NCBI GenBank assembly: GCA_046349955.1
Contig: JAXMBI010000011.1
Span: 1 to 64,000, forward strand
Length of the DNA: 64,000 nt
Origin: JBGAPH01 sp046349955
GTDB taxonomy: Bacteria; Planctomycetota; Planctomycetia; Pirellulales; JBGAPH01
Direction of reading: 5' to 3'
In this document: in pieces, positions 45,857 through 53,935 of the stretch
How the letters are laid out: every line of letters begins with the position of its first letter
Position numbering within the stretch: the stretch's first letter is position 1
Made by a program: the position numbers and the translations under genes
Notes under the pieces: generated by a model
Told to the model about the DNA's origin: nothing
The model's database searches: none
What the model saw: only the letters and a program-made list of their open reading frames with translations

Positions 45857-46708
45857 ATGAAATTCGGCATGAACCTGTTGCTCTGGACCGGCGAGCTCAA
45901 CGACGAGTTGTTGCCGGTGCTCGAGCGGCTCAAGAAGCAGGGCTGGGACGCGGTGGAGCTGCCGCTCTTCGAGCTCGATGTCGACAAGTACGCCCGGTGG
46001 GGCAAGCGGCTCGACGACCTCGGGCTCGAGCGGACCGCCGTGACCGTGCGGACCGAGGCCGACAACCCGATCAGCCCCGATCCCAAAGTGCGGGCCGCCG
46101 GCGTCGCCGCCACCAAGCTCACCCTCGATTGTTGCCAGGCGGCCGGGGCCCAGGTGCTCGTGGGGCCCTATCACTCGGCCCTCGGCCTGTTCAGCGGGAC
46201 GGGGCCGACTCCGGACGAGTGGAAGTGGGGAGTCGAGAGCATGCAGAAGGTGGCCGAGCACGCCGAAAAGGTGAAGGTGACGCTGGCCGTTGAGTACCTC
46301 AACCGCTTCGAGACCTACCTGCTCACCTGCGCGGCCGACGCGGTGCGGTTCATCGAGGCGGTGAATCACCCGCGCTGCAAGATGATGTACGACACGTTCC
46401 ACGCCAACATCGAGGAGAAAAACCTCGCGGCGGCGATCCGCTCGTGCATCAAGCACTGCGTGCTCGTGCATATTTCGGAGAACGACCGCAGCACGCCGGG
46501 GCAGGGGCACGTCCATTGGAACGAGACCTTCGACACGCTGCACGAGGTGGGCTACGACGGCTGGATGGTGGTCGAGGCCTTCGGCCTGGCCCTGCCGGCC
46601 CTGGCCGCGGCCACCAAGATCTGGCGGCGGATGTTCGAAAGCGAAGAGAAACTCGCGGCCGACGCGCTGGCCTTCATGAAGCGCGAGGTGGCGAAGCGGA
46701 AAGGCTAA
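45857..46708 (+). CDS. Sugar phosphate isomerase/epimerase (D-tagatose/psicose 3-epimerase-like)
   Basis: 283 residues from ATG 45857. This is an AP-endonuclease-2-type TIM barrel. Metal ligands and catalytic residues of the D-tagatose 3-epimerase family are visible in order: LAVEYLNRFETYLL (Glu), MMYDTFHANIEEKN (Asp/His), LVHISENDRSTPGQGHV (His/Arg) and WMVVEAFG (Glu). The N-terminal MKFGMNLLLWTGEL is also typical. It likely epimerises a ketose or related sugar at C3 using Mn or Co. No transport or kinase partner is adjacent. Confidence 0.9.
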   Translation: MKFGMNLLLWTGELNDELLPVLERLKKQGWDAVELPLFELDVDKYARWGKRLDDLGLERTAVTVRTEADNPISPDPKVRAAGVAATKLTLDCCQAAGAQVLVGPYHSALGLFSGTGPTPDEWKWGVESMQKVAEHAEKVKVTLAVEYLNRFETYLLTCAADAVRFIEAVNHPRCKMMYDTFHANIEEKNLAAAIRSCIKHCVLVHISENDRSTPGQGHVHWNETFDTLHEVGYDGWMVVEAFGLALPALAAATKIWRRMFESEEKLAADALAFMKREVAKRKG

Positions 46709-47196
46709 CGATCGCTGTCGGGCCGCGGTCGCTGTAGCAGCGTGACCGAGAACCATGCCAGCGCGAGATAGCCCCCGAGATTGGGCAGCACCCCAAGGAT
46801 CAACGTCGACCATTCCAGCGCGGGCGAGGGGTTGAAGTGCGGCCCGATCCAGAGCCCTACGAGCCACTCTGCGTGAGCGACGCTCCAACACGCGGTGGCG
46901 ACGAGCAAGGGCATGAGCCAGCGCTGCTTTCGCTGCGCGACCAGGAATACGAGCGTGGCCAGCGCCGACGCCGAAAGCGACGAACATTCCGTGATGGCGA
47001 TCAAATACGTGTGCCAGTGGACAGAGATGTCAGGCAGGACCGCATTGGGTGCGTTCGCGGGCGGCGCGGCCTCCACGATCCTTGGTCGGCAGCGTCTTGA
47101 GCCGAAGCGGCGGACGCCCAGGCCTCGGCAGTGCGCTTGAGGACGAAGCCTTGCAAGCACGGCATGTCTCCATCGCGACTTCGAGGTGGCTCTCAT
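46705..47196 (-). CDS. Hypothetical multi-pass membrane protein
   Basis: 163 residues if ATG 47196 is used; the start is doubtful because the first 55 residues are Arg-rich and may be untranslated. The reliable part has four hydrophobic segments (SASALATLVFLVAQ, LMPLLVATACWSVAHAEWLVGLWIG, STLILGVLPNLGGYLALAWFSVTLL). The stop overlaps the epimerase stop by 4 nt (convergent). No family recognised. Confidence 0.55.
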   Translation of the reverse strand: MRATSKSRWRHAVLARLRPQAHCRGLGVRRFGSRRCRPRIVEAAPPANAPNAVLPDISVHWHTYLIAITECSSLSASALATLVFLVAQRKQRWLMPLLVATACWSVAHAEWLVGLWIGPHFNPSPALEWSTLILGVLPNLGGYLALAWFSVTLLQRPRPDSDR

Positions 47197-47341
47197 TGCA
47201 ACCGCGGCGAGCCCGACCGCATGCTGACTCGTCAGGATGATCTTGCGCGGCGAGCAAGTCAACACAAAAGCTTGCATTCCGCCGACGACGGTGAGAGATT
47301 GAGCGGCACTCCCTCCGTGCCCCCACTCGAGGCGTCCACCA

Positions 47342-48688
47342 ATGCCGTGCTCCGCTGGCCGCTGTTGCCGTTTCCTGCTCGCGTTCGCCGTAGCCGCGTT
47401 TGCCGGCGTTGGTTCCTTGACTGCCGAAGAGCCGGCGGTGGAGCCCGCCCGCAAGCCGCTCAAGATCGTCGCCTTCGGCGCCCATCCCGACGATTGCGAG
47501 ATCCAGGCCGGCGGCGCAGCGGCTTTGTGGTCGGATCGCGGCGACCAGGTGCGCTTCGTCTCGGCCACCAACGGCGACATCGGCCACTGGCAGCTCGCCG
47601 GCGGGGCGCTCGCCCGCCGGCGGCTCGAGGAAGTCCGCCAGGCCTCTAAGCTCTTGGGCACGACCACCATCGTGCTCGACAACCACGACGGCGAGCTGCT
47701 CCCCACGCTCGAGAACCGCCGCGAGTTCACCCGGCAGATCCGCGCCGCGGAGGCCGACGTCGTGCTCTCCCATCGGCCGAACGACTACCATCCCGACCAT
47801 CGCTACACCGGCGTGCTCGTGCAGGACTCGGCCTACATGGTCTCCGTGCCGTTCTTCTGCCCCGACGCAAAGCCGCTGCAAGAGAACCCAGTGTTCCTCT
47901 ATTATTACGACCGCTTCCAGAAGCCGAACCCGTTCAAGCCTGATGTGGTGCTCTCGATCGACGCGGTCGTCGAGCGCAAGCTGTCGGCCCTGGGCATCAT
48001 GGAATCGCAATTCTTGGAAGGAGGCGCGCTGGGGCATCCAGGGCTCATGCCCAAGGACGACGCCGACCGGAAGAAGCGCGAACAAGAGGTGCGCTCGGGT
48101 TTTCTGAAGCGCTTCTCCGGCATCGCCGACCAGTACCGCGACAAGCTGATCGAGCTCTACGGCGAGGAACAGGGGCGCAAGGTGCGGTATGCCGAGGCGT
48201 TCGAGCTGTGCGAATACGGCCGTCAGCCGGGGCCGGAGGAACTGAAGAAGTTGTTTCCCGTCGGCGGACAAATCAAGCCTGAGGCTTCGGCCAAGGGGGA
48301 CTTGGGAGTGTCGATTCGTGTTACTGGCCCTCACAGTCGCACGGTTGGCGACGTCGCCGAGTTCGTGGTCGACGTAGTGAGCGCGAGCGACGCGCCGCTG
48401 GATGGGCTCAAGCTCTCCGTAGAGCATGATTCCGCGCTGCTCAAGCCCGAAGCTGCAACCAAGGGGATTCCCACAACCGGCGAACTGCGCTGGGACCTAC
48501 CAACGTTTCTGTCATCGCAGACGCAGCGCTTTCGCATCCAATGCCGTTGTCTTTCGGCGGGTCGAGCGTGCATTGTGGCGACGGTCACGGACTCCGAAGG
48601 GCGCAAGGGCGCTCAGGAGTCTTGCGTGGAAATCGCTGGCGCCGAAGCGGGCCTGCAACCCGTGGGCGATGAGCGATCTCTGAAATGA
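47342..48688 (+). CDS. PIG-L family deacetylase, exported
   Basis: 448 residues with a signal peptide (FLLAFAVAAFAGVGSLTAEE). The zinc motif is FGAHPDDCE (His48, Asp50, Asp51) and the third ligand lies in DYHPDHRY (His150/His153), as in GlcNAc-PI/LmbE-type deacetylases. A C-terminal domain of about 100 residues is beta-rich. It should remove N-acetyl groups from an amino-sugar conjugate outside the cytoplasm; the substrate is unknown. Its stop overlaps the ATG of the DUF1593 gene (ATGA, 48685-48688), so the two are coupled. Confidence 0.92.
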   Translation: MPCSAGRCCRFLLAFAVAAFAGVGSLTAEEPAVEPARKPLKIVAFGAHPDDCEIQAGGAAALWSDRGDQVRFVSATNGDIGHWQLAGGALARRRLEEVRQASKLLGTTTIVLDNHDGELLPTLENRREFTRQIRAAEADVVLSHRPNDYHPDHRYTGVLVQDSAYMVSVPFFCPDAKPLQENPVFLYYYDRFQKPNPFKPDVVLSIDAVVERKLSALGIMESQFLEGGALGHPGLMPKDDADRKKREQEVRSGFLKRFSGIADQYRDKLIELYGEEQGRKVRYAEAFELCEYGRQPGPEELKKLFPVGGQIKPEASAKGDLGVSIRVTGPHSRTVGDVAEFVVDVVSASDAPLDGLKLSVEHDSALLKPEAATKGIPTTGELRWDLPTFLSSQTQRFRIQCRCLSAGRACIVATVTDSEGRKGAQESCVEIAGAEAGLQPVGDERSLK

Positions 48689-50070
48689 AGTCTCCTCTCA
48701 CGATCGCGGCCCTCTTCGCGGTTGCTTGTGCAGGTTTCGTAGCAGCGCGAAGCCTGAAGGCCGAACCCGACCGCCTGCGGCTCATCATCGAGACCGACGC
48801 CGGCGGCGATCCCGACGACGAGCAATCTCTCGTCCGCTTCCTGCTCTACTCGAGCGAGTTCGACGTGCAGGGCATCATCGCCAACCGCGCGCACGCCCGC
48901 GACGGCGAGAACGAGAACACCGAGCGCACGGGCCTAGGCATCGTTCGCCGGCAGCTCGAGGCCTACGAGCAGTGTTACGCGAACCTGGTGCAGAACGATC
49001 CTCGCTATCCCACGCCGGCGGCGCTCCGCCGCGTTACGGTGGCAGGCTACGACGACGTGGAGGACGGGGTACAAAGGATCATCGCGGCGGTCGACGCCGA
49101 CGACCCGCGCCCTCTCTGGTACGGCGATTGGGGCACCGATCATGGGGCGGCGAAGAACTGTCTCTGGCGCGCGCTCGATCAGGTGCTCCGCGAGCGGGGA
49201 CCGGAGGGCTATGCCCGCTTCAAAGGCCGGCTGCGGCTCGCTTCGAACGACTTCTTCGGTCCGCACACCTACGAAATCGCTCCGCCCTTTCCGCTCTGGG
49301 TCGACACCTTCGAGCCGGAACTCGCGGGGCGGCGCTGGTACCATCAGTTCTCGCGGCTGACGGCCACCGCCGGCGGCTTCGATCTCGAGCGCGATGTGCG
49401 CACGGGGCACGGCCCGCTGGGGGCCCTCTACCCCACGAACACCACGCACAAGCAAAAGGAGGGAGACACGATGTCGTTCCTCTACCTCGTGCCGACCGGA
49501 ATGAACGATCCCGAGCGGCCAGCCTGGGGAAGCTGGGCGGGGCGCTACGGGCACCGCGGCGATCAAGCGGAACGCAATTACTACTGGGCCGACGTGGCCG
49601 ACGCCTGGCACAGCTCGAGTTCACGCGAAAACACGCTCGAGCGCTGGGCCGCCGATCTGCAAAACGACTTCCGGGCACGCCTCGACTGGTGCGTGCTGCC
49701 CCCCACAGAGGCTAATCACCCGCCGCGCGTGGTGGTGAACGGGGAGACGGCGCTCGCGCCGCAAACGATTGCCGTGCCGCCGGGCGAACAAATCGCGCTC
49801 GACGCCGGGACCACCACGGACCCCGATGGTGATGCGCTCGAGTTCACCTGGTTCGAGTACCCCGAGGCGGGCTCGTATCGCGGCCGCGAAAGGCTGGCGG
49901 AAACTCGAGGCGCGCGACTCCCGTTCCTGGTTCCCGCGGATCTTGGGTCCGCGGAATTGCACCTCATGCTGCGGGTCGCCGACGAAGGAGAACCGCCCCT
50001 CACCCGCTATCGGCGAGTCGTGATCAAGTCCAGCGCCGCACCCGAGGCCCGTGCCGCGAAGGGGCCGTGA
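48685..50070 (+). CDS. DUF1593 (nucleoside-hydrolase-like) secreted protein
   Basis: 461 residues with a signal peptide (TIAALFAVACAGFVAARS). The start of the mature part, LRLIIETDAGGDPDDEQSLVRFLLYSSEFDVQGIIAN, has the DxDxxxDDxxA-like metal motif of nucleoside-hydrolase folds. LWYGDWGTDHGA and the Ig-like C-terminal domain (RVVVNG...DPDGDALEFTWFEYPEAGSY) follow the DUF1593/Sde182-type layout linked to cell-wall or plant polysaccharide use. Activity unproven. It overlaps the upstream PIG-L gene by 4 nt and the downstream gene by a TGATG, making a three-gene chain. Confidence 0.9.
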   Translation: MKSPLTIAALFAVACAGFVAARSLKAEPDRLRLIIETDAGGDPDDEQSLVRFLLYSSEFDVQGIIANRAHARDGENENTERTGLGIVRRQLEAYEQCYANLVQNDPRYPTPAALRRVTVAGYDDVEDGVQRIIAAVDADDPRPLWYGDWGTDHGAAKNCLWRALDQVLRERGPEGYARFKGRLRLASNDFFGPHTYEIAPPFPLWVDTFEPELAGRRWYHQFSRLTATAGGFDLERDVRTGHGPLGALYPTNTTHKQKEGDTMSFLYLVPTGMNDPERPAWGSWAGRYGHRGDQAERNYYWADVADAWHSSSSRENTLERWAADLQNDFRARLDWCVLPPTEANHPPRVVVNGETALAPQTIAVPPGEQIALDAGTTTDPDGDALEFTWFEYPEAGSYRGRERLAETRGARLPFLVPADLGSAELHLMLRVADEGEPPLTRYRRVVIKSSAAPEARAAKGP

Positions 50071-50435
50071 TGCGCTGGCCGGGTCGCCGCTGGGCGTTTT
50101 CCTTGCGTACGCTGCTAGTGCTGATCGCGGCGCTTTGCGGCTGGTTGGGCTGGGAGCGCAGCGTCGTCGAACGCCGCAAGGCTGCCCGAATGCAGCACGC
50201 CGAGCGGTACTTGTTCGTGACGATCGCGCCCGAAGAAGTGCGCGGCGTAGAGTTAGCCACGATTCCTCGGCTGCGGGGCTGGCTGTTCGGCGACGAGCCG
50301 GTGCAAGCGATCATGCTGCCGCCGGACAGTTCGCAGGCGGAGGTCGGCGAATTGGCGCGTCTGTTCCCCGAGGCCCGGGTCGACCGCTGGAAGGTGCAGG
50401 AGATCCTGCAGCCGCCGGTCGACGGCATTCGCTGA
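50070..50435 (+). CDS. Small membrane-anchored protein with FSLRTLL-type N-terminus
   Basis: 121 residues from ATG 50070, whose A is also the last base of the previous stop. RWAFSLRTLLVLIAALCGWLGWE is a positively charged membrane anchor that also begins the two LRR proteins at 51.2-53.2 kb. The rest (VTIAPEEVRGVELATIPRLRGWLFG...LFPEARVDRWKVQEI) is a short soluble domain of unknown fold. Translational coupling to the DUF1593 gene is likely. Confidence 0.75.
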   Translation: MRWPGRRWAFSLRTLLVLIAALCGWLGWERSVVERRKAARMQHAERYLFVTIAPEEVRGVELATIPRLRGWLFGDEPVQAIMLPPDSSQAEVGELARLFPEARVDRWKVQEILQPPVDGIR

Positions 50436-50447
50436 CGCCCGGTGACC

Positions 50448-50504
50448 AAAAAAGGCGCGAGGCCGGTCCGCCCTTCTCGCCAGAGCGACGGACCGGTCCT
50501 CGCC
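50448..50504 (-). terminator. Minus-strand intrinsic terminator T1
   Basis: On the minus strand, GGCGAGGACCGGTCCG (50504-50489) pairs with CGGACCGGCCTCGCGCC (50470-50454) and is followed by TTTTTTGG. One bulge, long stem. Confidence 0.85.
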
Positions 50505-50595
50505 ACGCGGGACGAGCCGCTTCTTTTGAGCCTGCTTGGCGCGGCGTGCGACAGCAATCCCTCCTTCGGGGCGACCAACTGCGAATCGGCGCATG

Positions 50596-50636
50596 AAAAA
50601 AGCCCGGCTGTCTCTCTGCGGGGACATCAACGGGCT
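50596..50636 (-). terminator. Minus-strand intrinsic terminator T2
   Basis: AGCCCG and CGGGCT (50636-50631 and 50606-50601) enclose a 24-nt loop and are followed by TTTTTTC. The stem is shorter than in the other three, so this is the weakest of the set. Confidence 0.6.
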
Positions 50637-50705
50637 GGCCACGGAGCGCGCAGGCTATCGCGGCTACGGCAATCTTAGCTCATCCGCGCCGGAATTCAGC
50701 GTGCG

Positions 50706-50740
50706 AAAAAAATGGCCCGCCGGGCGGCGACCGGCGGGCC
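50706..50740 (-). terminator. Minus-strand intrinsic terminator T3
   Basis: GGCCCGCCGG (50740-50731) pairs perfectly with CCGGCGGGCC (50723-50714) across a 7-nt loop, followed by A and seven T residues. Confidence 0.9.
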
Positions 50741-50870
50741 GATGGCTCGGTCCCCCCGAGGTGCAAAGGGGGCCGTTGCGTGCCAAGCTTTAGTAGAGCA
50801 CGGAACTGGCAATTCTTCCACGAATGTGCGCCGAAGCCCAACCTAACGTCTTGGCAAGACTAGCCGCGCG

Positions 50871-50915
50871 AAAAAAGAAACCCGCCGGCAATCTCGCCAA
50901 AGTTGCCGGCGGGTT
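50871..50915 (-). terminator. Minus-strand intrinsic terminator T4
   Basis: AACCCGCCGGCAA (50915-50903) pairs perfectly with TTGCCGGCGGGTT (50891-50879) over 13 bp and is followed by TCTTTTTT. It is the first terminator met after the two LRR genes, about 295 bp past their last stop. Confidence 0.9.
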
Positions 50916-51209
50916 CCCTGGAACCCCCCACCAATGCCACAAGGAGGGGGCCCTATCCTAGGAACTGCAAGACGGCGAAAAAGCGGCAAAGAAAAAACTG
51001 CGAGCTCATTTCTTAGCGAATGGCCCCGCGGCGACCTCTGTTCACCTCCCCCCCGGTTAGGCTAGCCATAAGTCACGCGGCCAACAGAACATCGGCTCAT
51101 CTGCTCCCGTAGCGCAGCCCCTGAGCACTGGTCTCTCGCGCCTTTCCGCTCGACCCATAGAGGGGCAACCACGAGGGGCCGGCGGCTGGCCCAGGGGAGC
51201 AAGAGTTGA

Positions 51210-52013
51210 CTAGCGCGGGATGGCCAGACCTGGAACCGCGATCGTGAGCGCCCTGACGGCTTCGTCACTCACCCCCGGTCCGCCACCGATCAGAAGCCGA
51301 TGGAGGGTGGAGCACTCTTCCAGAATCCCCAGTCCGCGATCAGTAATCGCATTGTGGGAGAGGTCGAGGTCCTCGAGGGGGAGGCCGAGCAAATGGCCAA
51401 GGCCCTCGTCGGTGACAAAGGTGCTGCGCACACTAAGTGCCGTCAGGCCGCTTTGGCCAGCCAGGTGCGCCAGGCCATCATCGCCGATGGCCGTACGATC
51501 GCAATTCAAGTGCTTCAGGCGGCCGCCCTTGGGCAAGTGCTCAATCCACGCATCCTTCAACGTACACGAATCGAGGCTCAGGCTCTCTAAGTCAACGAGA
51601 AACCGCAAGCACGCGAAATTCGCCTCCGTAAAGTCAATGTCGTAAAGCTGCAGATCGCGAAGGTGCGGCAGCGCGCGAAAGCCTTCGCAAAGGCGAGCAC
51701 GTCGCTCCGGAGTAAGGTCCGCGTTGCGATCTACGTGGACGGCCGTGACGTGGAAGAAAGTATCGAGGCCGAGAGGCAAGAGCCAAGCAGGAATCGGCGC
51801 CTCTGCATCCGGGGTTTCGTTTCCCCGTTCATCAAGTTGATAGCTATAGGCAACGTGCCCGCCGGCCGCCAGGATTGCCGCGACGGTTCGCTTTTGGGCC
51901 ACGCCGCGTCGCATTCGCTGTGCGACGAGGCCGAGCAGCACACAGACGGCGGTAAGCAACACCAGCAGAGCTTGGAGAGAGAAACGCAGCCAGCGCCGAC
52001 GGCTCGTGGTCAT
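51210..52013 (-). CDS. LRR protein with FSLQALL-type N-terminal anchor
   Basis: 267 residues. RRRWLRFSLQALLVLLTAVCVLLGLVAQRMRRGVAQKRTVAAI gives an anchor helix then a basic helix ending AQKRxVxAIxAAGG. Leucine-rich repeats follow (LPHLRDLQLYDIDFTEANFACLRFLVDLESLSLDS..., LKHLNCDRTAIGDDGLAHLAG...). It is a paralog of the upstream gene at 52010-53215, with which it overlaps by ATGA. Role unknown; a membrane-tethered interaction surface is likely. Confidence 0.82.
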   Translation of the reverse strand: MTTSRRRWLRFSLQALLVLLTAVCVLLGLVAQRMRRGVAQKRTVAAILAAGGHVAYSYQLDERGNETPDAEAPIPAWLLPLGLDTFFHVTAVHVDRNADLTPERRARLCEGFRALPHLRDLQLYDIDFTEANFACLRFLVDLESLSLDSCTLKDAWIEHLPKGGRLKHLNCDRTAIGDDGLAHLAGQSGLTALSVRSTFVTDEGLGHLLGLPLEDLDLSHNAITDRGLGILEECSTLHRLLIGGGPGVSDEAVRALTIAVPGLAIPR

Positions 52014-53215
52014 GGGACAGCTCCGTTCGGCTGGGGTTGTGTGGCCGGCGGCCTGCGGGTCCGCAGCTCAAAGGGCCAGGTAATTTCTCCCTTTTCAAAC
52101 CGGATGTGGCCTCCGTCGCTTTGCTCGAGCTGGACATTGCTGTTGGGGCCGAGCGCCGCCGAGAGTGTCTTTAGCGCTGCGATGCTCAGCCGCGGAGAAG
52201 ACAGATAGACGCCGACATTTGCTCCCTTCAACGGGCCGGCCAGGATCTCGACGACACTGTCATCGAGCGCGAGACTCCCGAGGCTGAGGAAACCGAGATT
52301 TGGGCAACTCGTCACGATGTGTTGCACGCTGGAGTTGGTCAGCCGTTCACACGGAACCAAGCACAAGCTGTCCAGGGATGACGGTAGCGGCAATGAATGG
52401 ACGTCGGCGTCGGTTAAGTCGGCGCCTTCGAGAAAGAGGTCTTCGAGACCTGGCCCTAACAAGGGCGCCAAGCCGCGAGCGCCGAGATGTTTGGCATTGG
52501 TCAATTGGACATCTTGAAGCGACGGCGGAGCCTGCACGCCAACGAGATCGTCGTCGGTGAACTCCGCCGCGTCGGCTGAAATCTGGATCAAACCGGGCTG
52601 AAGCATCTGGGCGAATGCCTGGCCGCTCAGGTTCCGGCACTCGTTGAGAAAGACGGTCTCCAGAGACTTCGGCCACACGGCGTCGGAAAGCGCGAGCCCT
52701 TGCAGATTCGCTTCATCAAGACAAATCAGCCGCAGCTTTGGTCGCAGCAGATGCCGAAAACCCGAGGCGGTTAGATTCTTGTCGCCGCATAGCCAGAGTT
52801 CCTCCACGTTGTCGAGCGTTGTCAAGCAGGCAGCGCATGCATCGTCGAAGTCGAACTCGGAAAGGTTGCGAACCTCGACCTCGGTGACTTCGGTGAGCAC
52901 CGCCAGGTGCGTGAGCGATTGGCGAACGGTCGGCGCATCGGCCGATGAGCCCGCGTAGCTCACCTTGGTCACCCGAGGAACGGGCGCCAACCCGCAGACC
53001 AGTTTCCAGGTCGCGATCGAGAACGGCGGCTCCGTACGATCTTCGGCGTCCGTGGTCACGCTGCCCCCGGCGGCCCAAATCGCCTCCACTGCCCGCTTCT
53101 GAGCAACGATCCGCTGCGCCCGGCGGCCGAGCGTCGCCAGCAGCACGCAAACGATCGTGATCAACACCCCTCCGGTGCGGAGAGAAAAGCGCAGCCAGCG
53201 GGAACGCGGGGGCAT
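52010..53215 (-). CDS. LRR protein paralog with FSLRTGG-type N-terminal anchor
   Basis: 401 residues from ATG 53215 (the longer frame to 53473 is antisense to the PSP1 gene's end and improbable). SRWLRFSLRTGGVLITIVCVLLATLGRRAQRIVAQKRAVEAIWAAGG mirrors the neighbour. About ten irregular leucine-rich repeats follow (VEELWLCGDKNLTASGFRHLL, LEDLFLEGADLTDADVHSL, LDSLCLVPCERLTNSSVQHI). Its stop overlaps the start of the next LRR gene by 4 nt, so the pair is co-translated. Confidence 0.82.
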   Translation of the reverse strand: MPPRSRWLRFSLRTGGVLITIVCVLLATLGRRAQRIVAQKRAVEAIWAAGGSVTTDAEDRTEPPFSIATWKLVCGLAPVPRVTKVSYAGSSADAPTVRQSLTHLAVLTEVTEVEVRNLSEFDFDDACAACLTTLDNVEELWLCGDKNLTASGFRHLLRPKLRLICLDEANLQGLALSDAVWPKSLETVFLNECRNLSGQAFAQMLQPGLIQISADAAEFTDDDLVGVQAPPSLQDVQLTNAKHLGARGLAPLLGPGLEDLFLEGADLTDADVHSLPLPSSLDSLCLVPCERLTNSSVQHIVTSCPNLGFLSLGSLALDDSVVEILAGPLKGANVGVYLSSPRLSIAALKTLSAALGPNSNVQLEQSDGGHIRFEKGEITWPFELRTRRPPATQPQPNGAVP

Positions 53216-53339
53216 GGTCGCGGACCGACGAAGGGCGGGGCGAATTTGCACGGCGAGACTGCCGCACCCCTCCATCGTATCACGAGGGAGGGAAATCCCC
53301 GTCGGCGAGCGCACGTCGCCGGCCGCCGCGGCAACTGCC

Positions 53340-53897
53340 TCACCCGCGCCGGAGCGTCCGCGTGCCGCAACTCCCCGCCACGGCGCACCCGGTCGAACAG
53401 CTCTGGCAGCCGCCGCCGGGGGCTGCTTCCGTGCCGCAGCCGGGGCCGCAGCCGGTGACCAGGGTTTCCGCAAAGCGGCGGATTTGGGCGACTGACTCGT
53501 AGGCCTCGGCGAGCTCGCTCTCGACCTCGGCTGGTACGTCTCCCAAGAAATGGAATACGAGCGTCCGCCCGTCGAACAGCGGTTCGACGTCGAGCAGCAC
53601 CGCGTTCGAGTTCAGCTCGGCCAGCCGCGCCGCCACGGCTGAGAAAGCCGCCGGGCCGTGTTGGTCGAGCCGCGCCGCAAGCAAACGATCCGCTGAAGAT
53701 ACTGCCCGCAGCAGCGAGCCATCGCCCAAGCCGGGAGGCGATTCTTCGGCCGGCGCGGCGAGCACTTCGCCCAGCTCCAGTCCCCGGGCGGTGCGAACCA
53801 CCACCTGGGCCCCGCGGGCATGGCGCGCGGCGTCGACGGCGCTAAACCGCCCGACGTGCCCCTGTTTGCCAACGCGCACAAGGTGATAGCGGGCCAT
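53340..53897 (-). CDS. PSP1 domain protein with Cys-rich tail
   Basis: 185 residues from ATG 53897. RYHLVRVGKQGHVGRFSAVDAARHARGAQVVVRTARGLELGEVL opens the PSP1-C fold. RLAARLxxH-like ARLDQHGPAAFSAVAARLAE and VLLDVEPLFDGRTLVFHFLGDVPAEVESEL continue it. The C-terminus is Cys-rich (TGCGPGCGTEAAPGGGCQSCSTGC), suggesting a metal site. PSP1 proteins are linked to RNA decay or signalling complexes (such as the B. subtilis RicT/YaaT family). The neighbour upstream is an RGG protein, consistent with RNA biology. Confidence 0.85.
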   Translation of the reverse strand: MARYHLVRVGKQGHVGRFSAVDAARHARGAQVVVRTARGLELGEVLAAPAEESPPGLGDGSLLRAVSSADRLLAARLDQHGPAAFSAVAARLAELNSNAVLLDVEPLFDGRTLVFHFLGDVPAEVESELAEAYESVAQIRRFAETLVTGCGPGCGTEAAPGGGCQSCSTGCAVAGSCGTRTLRRG

Positions 53898-53935
53898 GCC
53901 CTAGAACCTTTCGCCCGCTCCTGCCGCGGGCTGTG

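Larger units (their letters stand above)
50436..51209. other. Gene-poor region holding four minus-strand terminators
   Basis: 774 bp with no credible protein gene on either strand. Four intrinsic terminators, all for leftward transcription, lie at about 50448-50504, 50596-50636, 50706-50740 and 50871-50915, separated by about 90, 70 and 130 bp. The stretch 50916-51209 follows the LRR operon and holds no clear frame. Small transcripts ending at each terminator are possible. Confidence 0.6.

Noticed and set aside
45614..48427. Long minus-strand frames opposite the sugar epimerase and PIG-L genes
   Set aside because: Antisense shadows. The opposite strand shows catalytic motifs and overlapping gene starts.
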